Below are positions 56,391 to 64,000 of a stretch of DNA of 64,000 nucleotides, in pieces (positions within the stretch are counted from its first letter, which is position 1; each line of letters opens with the position of its first letter). The position numbers were made by a program, and so were the translations under genes. The notes beneath the pieces are model-generated. The model had not been told where the DNA came from and did not search any database. It saw nothing but the letters and a program-made list of their open reading frames with translations. The stretch lies in NCBI GenBank assembly GCA_026214975.1, contig CM047810.1:97914316-97978315 (forward strand), written 5' to 3'. The stretch comes from Gentiana macrophylla (Eukaryota > Streptophyta > Magnoliopsida > Gentianales > Gentianaceae).

Positions 56391-58054
56391 ATGGGTGGAA
56401 AAGCTGTCGGTAATTCATCTGAGAAACAAAAACACAGCAATCATAATATGGTTGATATGATCAGCACTTTACCGGACTCAATTATAGCGGTTATTCTGTC
56501 TTTTCTTCACACGGAAGAAGCTGCCGCCACTGCTATTCTTTCAAGAAGATGGAGATCTTTGTGGACGACGGTCCATAACTTTCAATTCTATCGTAATAGT
56601 CTATGGCAGGAAAGAGGGAAAAATGATGTGGAATTCGTCCAATTTGTTAACACATGTTTGCTTCTCCATGATGGTGGACCGCTAAATAAATTTCAGTTGA
56701 AATGGATTTATTGTTGTACTCCATCCTACGTCGCTCCATGGATCACCACGGCAATTACAAGAAACGTTCCTGAGTTTTCTCTATGTCTTAGGTATATCCA
56801 AAAAAGGTTTGAAGTACCTATAAGTGTTTTCAGGTGTTCTTCATTACGATCATTGGAGTTGGAAATTAAACACTCCATTGATGATTCGGTTGTGGGTTGC
56901 CTTCTTCCAAGACTTGAAAGTCTAAAACTTTTTTCTGTTAGTTTTCGGTCTGAAGAAGTTTTTGAGAAACTTATTAGCAGATGCCCAGTGCTAAATCATC
57001 TGCACCTGAATCTTTTCTGTTCTAGTATGCATAGATTTACGTTTATAATATCTTCAACTTCCTTGAGACGTCTTGAATTAGTTAACATTCCTCATTGCAG
57101 CATAAAGTTAGAGGCTTCCTCACTCGAATATCTCAAACTACATGGCCGTATGCCTAAGTTTTTTGTGCTAAAAAGTTTAAACTCTCTGGATGAAGTTGAC
57201 TTGGGAATTGATTTGACAGAAGACAATTTTTCTGAAGCCGGCATTTACAATTCAATCGTTGAATTAGTTCATGCTTTTGATTGTACAAAATCTCTAACTT
57301 TATCAGCTAGTATTACGCAGGTAAGCTACTCCATGCTTTAATTCTTTTGTTATTTTGTAGAGATACATGATAACTAACTATTTCTTATTCTTAGGCTCTT
57401 TCTCGGGCTCTTAGACGTGGCAAAATCAACTTGTCGATTGATTTTAAAAGATTGGTTGAACTGGAGACAAGAAAATATTATTGTGATTACAGCTCAATAC
57501 TAGAGCTCCTTCAAAGCTCAGATAACTTACAAGTTCTTATGATTTCTCAGGTTAGATAAATGTATTTGGAAAGAGTGGGGGGGTACGAGAGGTTGTTGTT
57601 TCTGTTAATTAAATAACGATAATTACATATTTGTGGCCGGGTGCGGTTTCACTGAATTAAACATTGATAAGTGCACTTATGAATGTGTTTCCCGTGATGT
57701 CAGGAAATACGTCGTTGGCTAGATGAAAGCAGTCGTTTAAAGTGGGAAACTCCTGTAAAAGTGCCGAGATGCTTGTCAAACAGTTTGAGGAAAGTTGTGT
57801 TAAATGGTCATGAAGTAAAAGTCGAAGATGAGCGTGAGATGATACGCTATATGTTAAAGCATGGAAGTGCTCTTGAAGTTATGCAGATAATCTTTTCTAG
57901 AGTCATAAAAGGCCCAATGATTGAGTTGGTTAAAGAAATATGTGAGTACCCAAGAAAGTCTCCTTCTTGTGAAATCGAATTCTTAGTGCAGACATCAAAC
58001 GGCAAGGTCGAGGTGTGCTATACTGCTTGGCCACTGAAGAAGGTTTCCAATTAA
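56391..58054 (+). CDS. G6: intact F-box/LRR/FBD protein (478 aa, three exons)
   Basis: Exons 56391-57320 (310 codons), 57395-57550 (52 codons) and 57704-58054 (117 codons with TAA), all GT-AG and phase 0; total 478 aa, a usual length for plant FBD/F-box/LRR proteins. ATG 56391 is the first in frame near the F-box. F-box: residues ~21-58 (VDMISTLPDSIIAVILSFLHTEE...ILSRRWRSLW). LRR-type repeats ~150-290 (LRSLELEIKH, LPRLESLKLFS, CPVLNHLHLN, LRRLELVN, LEYLKLHG). FBD in exon 3: VPRCLSNSLRKVVLNGHEVK, EREMIRYMLKHGSALEVMQI. Expected role is substrate receptor in an SCF-type E3 ligase; the substrate is unknown. This is the only copy in the cluster with no visible lesion. Confidence 0.93.
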
Positions 58055-58631
58055 ACATATCCTTTGATCTAAACATGAAATGGTACCTTAATTATATGAT
58101 AGATATTTATTTACAAGGCTGAAAAATAGCTTGTTTAGGAAGGTTGCATGTAAAACGGTACATGTTTCTGCTGCATTCATTGTGCAATTAATACAGGTGA
58201 TCGATCGATCTTTCAAACATTGCTCGATCAAAAGCTTTTTCTCGTGATAAATATGTTGGGTTTCTTTTGATTATCCAGCATTGACGATGTTTGAACTTGC
58301 TCATGAACAAGATACTACGTACTCTTGATCTGTTTTCTTGTATGTCAGACCGAAGATTATTAATTTGTTTCGAAGGATGTGCTTAATTGAACTCCAGCTA
58401 GCTTTCGACTGCCCAGAAATTGAATCCATTACTAATTAAAGATTTGATGGCCATGTTTCTTGTTATATTCGTTCAAAGATACAACATGTACGTGCATATA
58501 TATGCGTTTAATCAGATCTATGCTGCTGCGTGTGGCATTCGATTCATAGCCCTCTATGATAATTAAATTTATTTCATCACATGTGATGTAATGAAAAATT
58601 TGGTTTATTGTTTTTATTTCTGCAACTATTA
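58055..58631. other. 3' flank of G6, no gene seen
   Basis: No motif or repeat recognised besides AT-rich 3' untranslated-like sequence. Confidence 0.5.
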
Positions 58632-59172
58632 TTAGGCTCTGAGGACTTCATTGTAATGAAAGTAGGTCAATTGCATGTCATGCATACTACGAACCGAATA
58701 ATAAGGTGTCGATACAGCAACTCGAGCTGGAATCGGTAACGATGAGTTCCCCGATGAAAGTGCATAAACTGCTGCAAAGATTACTTGGGTTGATCCAGCA
58801 CCACATACAATGTATTTCCCATCTGCAATTGCGTTTTTGGCTATACCGTGTACCATACGGATGTGTGTCTCGAGCTCCTGTGACATAATGGATTGGTGGT
58901 CGTTAAACGAGTAGCTCATCCGGTGCCATCCCGAGACAATGAGAGCACTGCCAGCAGCATGTTGCATCCAGAAGGGCTCTAGGTCGTGGTTTGTGATTGT
59001 TTGAGATGTAGTCTTTGCTATACAGTTTCTTCGGGGTGCAGGGAGGGATGCATGGGAGCAGAATTTCCGAAAGCTTTTGCTTATGGTGGGTTTTAATGTG
59101 GTTAAACAAACATACCATATATGTCTCAACAAAACTGATTTTCCACTCATATGGGATTAATGTATGTTGCAA
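58632..59172 (-). pseudogene. alliinase/TAR-type aminotransferase fragment
   Basis: The minus-strand frame from 59150 contains LEPFWMQHAAGSALIVSGWHRMSYSF, ELETHIRMVHGIAKNAIADGKYIVCGAGSTQ and PARVAVSTPYYSV. This matches the start of the PLP-dependent alliinase C-terminal domain found in tryptophan aminotransferase-related (TAR) proteins of the indole-3-pyruvate auxin pathway and in alliinases. Only about 100 residues remain. The PLP-binding lysine region and the rest of the fold are missing: after YYSV the sense is lost and the frame ends at 58632. The N-terminal 45 residues of the frame look like intron or noncoding. A fragment, not a functional enzyme. TAR versus alliinase cannot be settled from this piece. 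Confidence 0.72.
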
Positions 59173-59582
59173 ATTAAGGTGTTGGAATCTTAGACATAGT
59201 TCTGTAGTCCTATGATCATGTTTTGATGGATGTAAACTGATGTAATGCCTAGTTTATTGATTCAGGAATATATCATGAAAAATATATGTTGTTAATGAAT
59301 CTCTGTTGAATTCATTTCAAACAAGTAAATCTAGACTTGCTGGGCAATGCAAGTCCTTAAGCTGCAGTTATATACTTATATATGTGTGCTAATTCACAAG
59401 TTCAAAACTCAAGTATAGAATGTATATTAGTCTCTGAGGCATTAGATCACATGTTTATTCATAATCCTTTTTTTTAGATTGTAAAGATCCCTAATTGTCT
59501 ACTTCGACCGGTTTTTTTTACATTTATAAAACCGTACCATTTTATACGGTTTTAAAATTTGTTTCTCTTCTTGTTTATTTTA

Positions 59583-60164
59583 CTATATTCATAAAATTCA
59601 ATCTTAGAATAGTAAATCAATGTTTTCATTCAATGTTATCGAGCTTCAAATGAAAATTATGCCATACTCTTAGTAAATGATGGATCATTATACAAGGAGT
59701 ATATAGAACTAGGCAATACTCGCGTGACATAATTAATGATTCTATTTTTTTTATGGTTAATAAATTAAATAAGACTATTTGTAGTTATAATAGAATGAAT
59801 GTATAAAAATGTGTGCACTTTTCACATCTGCACAGGCTTTTTGGATGGTATCTATTTTTATTTCCTGGATCCGAAAGGTTCGGAAATTTTATCTCGTCAT
59901 GAAAGGTTTAACGACACACCAACAATTATATGTGATTATGCTTTCTCTTTCCTCCTTTTCCAAAACGGCGCTCTTTCAGAATTAGATTATGCTTTCCTCT
60001 CCTCCAAAAAAAAAAAAAAAAAAGAAAAAGAATTAGGGCTTGCCAAAGACAAAATGGGGATGAAAGGGTTGAAAATGCAGCAGCAGAGAAGAGTCCATTT
60101 TCCATGGTTTATCTAGTGATTCTTCAGCTAAGTTCTCTCATTTCTCGTTAATCTATCTCTATTT
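59583..60164 (+). repeat. duplicated F-box promoter/leader, copy 1
   Basis: Matches 63476-64000 with small indels from CTATATTCATAAAATTC onward. The match includes promoter, leader and uORF, showing the duplication unit carried its regulatory region. Confidence 0.88.
60054..60116 (+). CDS. upstream ORF in the G8 leader (20 aa)
   Basis: MGMKGLKMQQQRRVHFPWFI, ending TAG at 60114-60116, about 210 bases before the main ATG. The duplicate at 63896-63961 keeps the frame with three substitutions and a different stop. Related in arrangement to the G5 uORF. No experimental support. Confidence 0.4.
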   Translation: MGMKGLKMQQQRRVHFPWFI

Positions 60165-60324
60165 AGCATCCATTTTCGTTTGACACAGCCCTGGTCACTG
60201 ATTTTCTACTAGATTTTCACTTCCGGCTGCTTCCCGGACTCCCTCCGCCCCAGCCCTGTTGCTACCTGATAAGCACTAGTTTTGTTTATTCAAATCAGCT
60301 AAATCAAGTCTGATTAACCTTCCG

Positions 60325-62037
60325 ATGAAGCGTAGAAAATCGAGAACAAATGTAAATGGTTCTTCCGGAAGACCAAAAGCAGGAGTCTTGAATGGGTCGA
60401 TAGGATCAGCGTTTTACCGGACTCCATTCTCGGTATCATTCTGTCATTTCTTCCCACAAAGAATGCTGTATCCACAGCTGTTCTTTCAAAAGATGGAAGT
60501 TGGTGTGGACGACGGTCCATAATCTTGATTTATGTTATGAGGATAGCATGGGAAAACAGGATGAAAGGGATGATATGAGATTTGTAGGATTTGTTAATCG
60601 TGTTTTGCTTCTCCATGATGTTGGATGGCTAAATCAGTTCTGTTTGGTCTGGACACCTAGATGTATTTCATCCCATGCCAGCTCATGGATTAGCACTGCA
60701 ATTTCCAAAAATGTCCATGAGCTTTTTCTACGTCTTGAGGCTCACACTCTTGTTAAGCCTCACTTTTCTTTTGATAGAGAACGTACACCTCCGGAGCCAT
60801 TTATAATGCCGATATGCGCTTTCAGCTGTAACACGCTACGATTTTTGGAGTTGAATGGCGGCATTTCAGTTTCCGAATCAATTGTGGTTTGCCTCCCAAA
60901 ACTTGAAACAATAATGCTTGAATCAGTTTATTTCAATCTGAGGAAGCTTTTGAAAAGCTTATAAGAGGATGCCCTGTGCTAATTAACCTGCACATTATTA
61001 TGCCTGATGACATGTTAATTGAGTTTTGCCAAGATGATGATTTTACATATATAATATCTTCAACTTCTTTGAGATGTCTTGAGGTACAGAGTAACTATCC
61101 ATCCGATGTGCCTTTGTATATCAGCTTGGAGTTAGAGGCCTCCTCACTTCAATACCTCTGGCTGTATGGTGTTATACCAACTTTTCTTGTGAAAAAAAGT
61201 CTAAGCTCTTTGGTTGAAGCTAAACTTGATACAGATTTGCGTGATTTTTATTTCTCTGATGCCGACAAGTGCAATTTAATTGTTGAAGCAGTTCGTGTGT
61301 TCGATTGTGCGAAAGCTCTAATTTTATCAGTCCATGTTATTTGGGTAAGCTACTATGTACTTTAGGAGCATTAATGAGTTGTGAATGGAACTTGATAATT
61401 AGCTCATATGTTTTTTTTAAAATCTTTTTTTAATCTTTTGCCGTTCGACATTATACAAAATCTAAAGATTACATTGTATTGTGGAAATATATGAGCATTA
61501 ACATTTGATATTGTCAGGCTCTTAGTTGTGCCACTATCAACTTGTCGACTGAGTTTAAGAGATTGGTGAAATTGGAGGCAAAGGCTTATTGTTGTGCTTG
61601 TAGGTCATTACGAGATTTCATTCAATACTCAGACAATTTAGAAGTCCTTACAGTGAAGCAGGTTAGATAACGGTGTGTGTGTGTGTAAGATGGAGTAACC
61701 TGCCTATTAAAATTAAACACTGACAAGTTTACATGTGATGCATGTTGTGTGATGCCAGATTGATTGTTATGAAGAAATCGAATATGATCACATAAACTGG
61801 ACAGCTCCTGTGCAAGTTCCAAGATGCTTGTCAAATAGCTTGAAGAAAGTTGTTATTGATGGTTATTTTGGTTTGGAGGATGAGCTTGAAATGATACATT
61901 ATATGTTAAAGCATGGAAGTGCTCTTGAAGTTATGGAGATATCTGGTCCTAGAGAGAACGACGAAACAAAGTTAGAGTTGGTTCAAGAGTTATGTGAATT
62001 CTCAAAAAGTTATCAAGCAAGTTTCCAGCTTGCATGA
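60325..62037 (+). pseudogene. G8: F-box/LRR/FBD pseudogene
   Basis: Three exons by homology: 60325-61344, 61518-61661 (48 codons) and from 61759. ATG 60325 reads MKRRKSRTNVNGSSGRPK, but one missing A near 60375-60380 throws the frame off before the F-box, whose sense (LEWVDRISVLPDSILGIILSFLPTKNAVS) is in another frame. A second missing A near 60487-60491 (TTTCAAAAGATGG) shifts it again to WTTVHNLDLCYEDSMG. A third shift near 60931-60945 follows. LRR sense (LRFLELNGG, LPKLETIMLES, LRCLEVQS, LQYLWLYG) runs to 61344. Exon 3 has VPRCLSNSLKKVVIDGYFGLEDELEMIHYMLKHGSALEVMEI, then stops at 62037 in a shifted C-terminal tail. Not translatable as a whole. Confidence 0.88.
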
Positions 62038-62732
62038 AGTCAAATCGACAGGAGACATCAAAGTGCAACATCAAGGTGCTGCAACCAAATTCGACTGTAA
62101 GCCTCTTGAACTATAGCGAGTCTCAAAGTTCGGATTTGAGGGTGGATGCGTTAGGTTAATAATGAATGTAAAACTATATCAATATGATCAAAACTGTCAA
62201 ATTGTTCTTTTACTATGGTTCCATATGTATTGTCTCAGAACAAAGTCTCTGTAATGAAGGATTGCTGCATCTGCAGATTAAACATAAAGTTGGAGTTATT
62301 GCACGTGTATGATGTATCCTCCTCTAAAGATGAAATGTTGATTGCTATTAATTAGGAAAGGATTTGGTTACAGTGTAAAGCTGGGTTTTAGCTAGGAAGA
62401 AACTGAATAACAGGGTTGTGTGTGTTGGGGTGGGGGTGGGGGGGGTTACATTCAAGTTTCTTGCTTTAGAACAAAGATATCCTTTTGAGTGATGAGTTGT
62501 TTGATTATTTGTCTGTTCTGCTATATATATTCTTATGTAAAAGTTTTTTCTTTTTCAAGTATTCAGGAGTACTGTAGTGAGAACTTTGGATAGTTTTAAT
62601 TGATTTAATTTATTTATTCGAAACAAAATTACTGCTCTCTAATTTATTTATTTTTGGATAGTATAGGTTTCAGTACTTAACTCAACTAGTGCAAGCGGAA
62701 GATTGGGGGTTAATATATATGGATGATAATGC
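62038..62732. other. 3' flank of G8, G-rich tract, no gene
   Basis: A GTGTGTTGGGGTGGGGGTGG-type tract at about 62416-62446 is the only notable feature; it may adopt G-rich structure. No ORF of note. Confidence 0.5.
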
Positions 62733-63465
62733 ATGCAGTCAGCAATACTCCCAAGAGGCAAAGAAGCAACCATCTTGATCTGGTTGATAGGATTAGCACT
62801 CTGTCTACCGGACTTCATTTTGGGTGATATTCTGTCTTTTCTTCCCACAAAGGATACCGTAGCTACCTCCGTTCTTTCTAGATGGTGGAAATTTGTTTGG
62901 ATGACAATCGATCCATAATCTTGATATTCGTTACGATCCTGACTTTGAAGAGCCCGCGGTATGATATGAAATTTATTAAGTTTGTCAACCGTGTTTTGTA
63001 TATTCATCATGCCGAATTTCGTTTGTACTGGATTAATCCTCGGTCTATTTTATCATCCCATGCTAGTTCATGGATCAACACTGTGCTAAGAAAAATAATA
63101 ATATCCATGAGCTTTATTTGATTCTTCATATTCGTAATGAGAAGTTTGAAGTGCCTAGTAGTGTTTTCAAGCTGCCTCACTACAATGTTTGGAGTTGAAT
63201 AGTCGTAGTCCTTCATTTACGCATCAATTGCGCTTTGCCTTCGAGACTAAAATCTCTGGAACTAATTGCGATTCGATTCGATGTGAAAAAGTTTTTAAAA
63301 AACTAATAAGTGGATGCCCCCGATGCTTAATTATTTACACTTACATATGTACTATGGTGATTTTGTGTATACAATATCTTCAACTTCCTTGAGACGTCTT
63401 CTCCCATTTTGCGAATAGGATTGCAGCCTGAAATTAGATGCTTCCTCGCTTGAGTATTGACGGAC
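62733..63465 (+). pseudogene. G9: F-box/LRR pseudogene, truncated exon 1
   Basis: LDLVDRIST-type sense is broken by a small insertion near 62800 (CTCTGTCTACCGG), then FILGDILSFLPTKDTVATSVLS follows. The usual KRWKF context is shortened to RWWKFVWMT, and the frame ends near 62917. LRR-like sense continues in scattered frames (SSHASSWINT near 63050-63080; FKKLISGCP near 63290-63320; SLRRL near 63385-63400). The text stops at about 63465 (GCTTCCTCGCTTGAGTATT), where relatives continue through LEYL; the next 525 bases are the duplicated G8 promoter. Exons 2 and 3 are absent. Confidence 0.82.
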
Positions 63466-63475
63466 TGTTTCTAGG

Positions 63476-64000
63476 CTATATTCATAAAATTCAATCTTAG
63501 AATAGTAAATCAATATTTTCATTCAATGTTATCCAGCTTCAAATGAAAATTATGCCATACTCTTAGTAAATGATTGATCATTATACAAGGAGTAAATAGA
63601 ACTAGGCAATACTCGCGTGACATAATTAATGATTCTCTATTTTTATGAATAACATATTAAATAAGACCATTTGTAGTTATAATAGAATGAATGTATAAAA
63701 ATGTATGCACTTTTCACATACACGGCCTTTTGGACGGTATCTATTTTTATTTCCGGATACGAAAGGTTTAACGCACACTAATTATCTGTGATTGTGTTTC
63801 TCTTTCCCTCTTTCCAAAACGAGGTCTTTCAGAATTAGGGCTTGCCTCCCCTCAAAAAAAAAAAAAAAAAAGAATTAGGGCTTGCCAAAGAAAAAATGGG
63901 GATGAAAAGGTTGAAAATGCAGCTGCAGAGAAGAGTCCATTTTCCATGGTTCATGCATTGATTCTTCAGCTAAGTTATCTCATTTCCTGTTAATCTATCT
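63476..64000 (+). repeat. duplicated F-box promoter/leader, copy 2 (next gene off-window)
   Basis: Copy of 59583-60164. It starts at CTATATTCATAAAATTC, 11 bases after the last recognisable G9 sequence, and runs to the window end. The following gene (G10) is not visible, but the leader predicts another F-box copy. Confidence 0.85.
63896..63961 (+). CDS. upstream ORF in the next F-box gene's leader (21 aa)
   Basis: MGMKRLKMQLQRRVHFPWFM plus H and TGA at 63959-63961. Frame and length are kept relative to the G8 uORF. Confidence 0.4.
   Translation: MGMKRLKMQLQRRVHFPWFMH

Larger units (their letters stand above)
59221..60324 (+). promoter_or_regulatory. promoter and leader of G8
   Basis: 59221-59582 is AT-rich with no gene. 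From 59583 to about 60164 the sequence is duplicated at 63476-64000. It has a poly-A run (60006-60023), AATTAGGGCTTGCC, the upstream ORF at 60054-60116 and a leader up to the G8 start at 60325. Confidence 0.55.

Noticed and set aside
1..64000. CRISPR arrays, operons, bacterial defence systems
   Set aside because: No regularly spaced direct repeats with unique spacers, and the gene structure (introns, plant gene families, LTR elements) is that of a plant nuclear genome.

Overview
This window looks like a repeat-rich stretch of a dicot plant nuclear genome. The evidence is GT-AG introns, a tandem family of plant-type F-box/LRR/FBD genes, Ty1/copia and Ty3/gypsy (Tat-type) LTR retrotransposons, Stowaway-like MITEs, and a fragment of a plant alliinase/tryptophan-aminotransferase-like gene. 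I see no rRNA, tRNA, CRISPR or bacterial operon structure. The species cannot be named from the sequence.

Layout. 1-7.1 kb: decayed LTR element with a plant 'transposon protein'-like ORF1, an AT-rich body and a probable 3' LTR (5311-~7105). 7.1-9.36 kb: minus-strand Ty1/copia fragment. 9.36-14.2 kb: decayed plus-strand copia internal region ending in a polypurine tract and a long LTR (12505-~14217). 14.2-20.35 kb: F-box gene G1 (frameshifted in its last exon), a zinc-knuckle fragment, and F-box pseudogene G2 (exon 1 only). 20.48-~32 kb: a block of foreign DNA that looks like a minus-strand Helitron carrying an RPA/OB-fold-like fragment and a broken TRF-like gene fragment, with a Tat-type gypsy element (GYP1, 23541-30386, TSD CTATC) nested in it. 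32.57-33.04 kb: F-box exons 2-3 only (G3), possibly the other half of G2. 33698-43880: a structurally complete minus-strand Tat-type gypsy element (GYP2, TSD TCTAA) of the same family, with near-identical LTRs. 45.0-45.3 kb: a Stowaway-like MITE. 45.8-54.5 kb: F-box pseudogene G5, whose leader holds a young copia element (46380-50549, TSD GCTTC) and whose last exon is cut by a partial LTR homologous to the one at 12.5 kb, followed by a second truncated copy (G5b). 56391-58054: the only fully open F-box/FBD gene (G6, 478 aa, three exons). 58.6-59.2 kb: minus-strand alliinase-type aminotransferase fragment, with a smaller copy at 54.9-55.15 kb. 60.3-63.5 kb: F-box pseudogenes G8 and G9. 63476-64000: a second copy of the G8 promoter/leader, presumably leading into another F-box gene beyond the window.

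How it fits together. The host genes form a birth-and-death F-box cluster: one ancestral three-exon gene (F-box + LRR exon, a 43-52-codon second exon, FBD exon) repeatedly duplicated with its leader and flanks, then broken by point lesions and by retroelements landing in leaders, introns and exons. F-box proteins of this type act as substrate receptors of SCF ubiquitin ligases; only G6, and perhaps a truncated G1, could still do so. The two Tat elements share pol on one strand, a separate ORF on the opposite strand, and a ~75-80 bp tandem repeat between the two convergent units.
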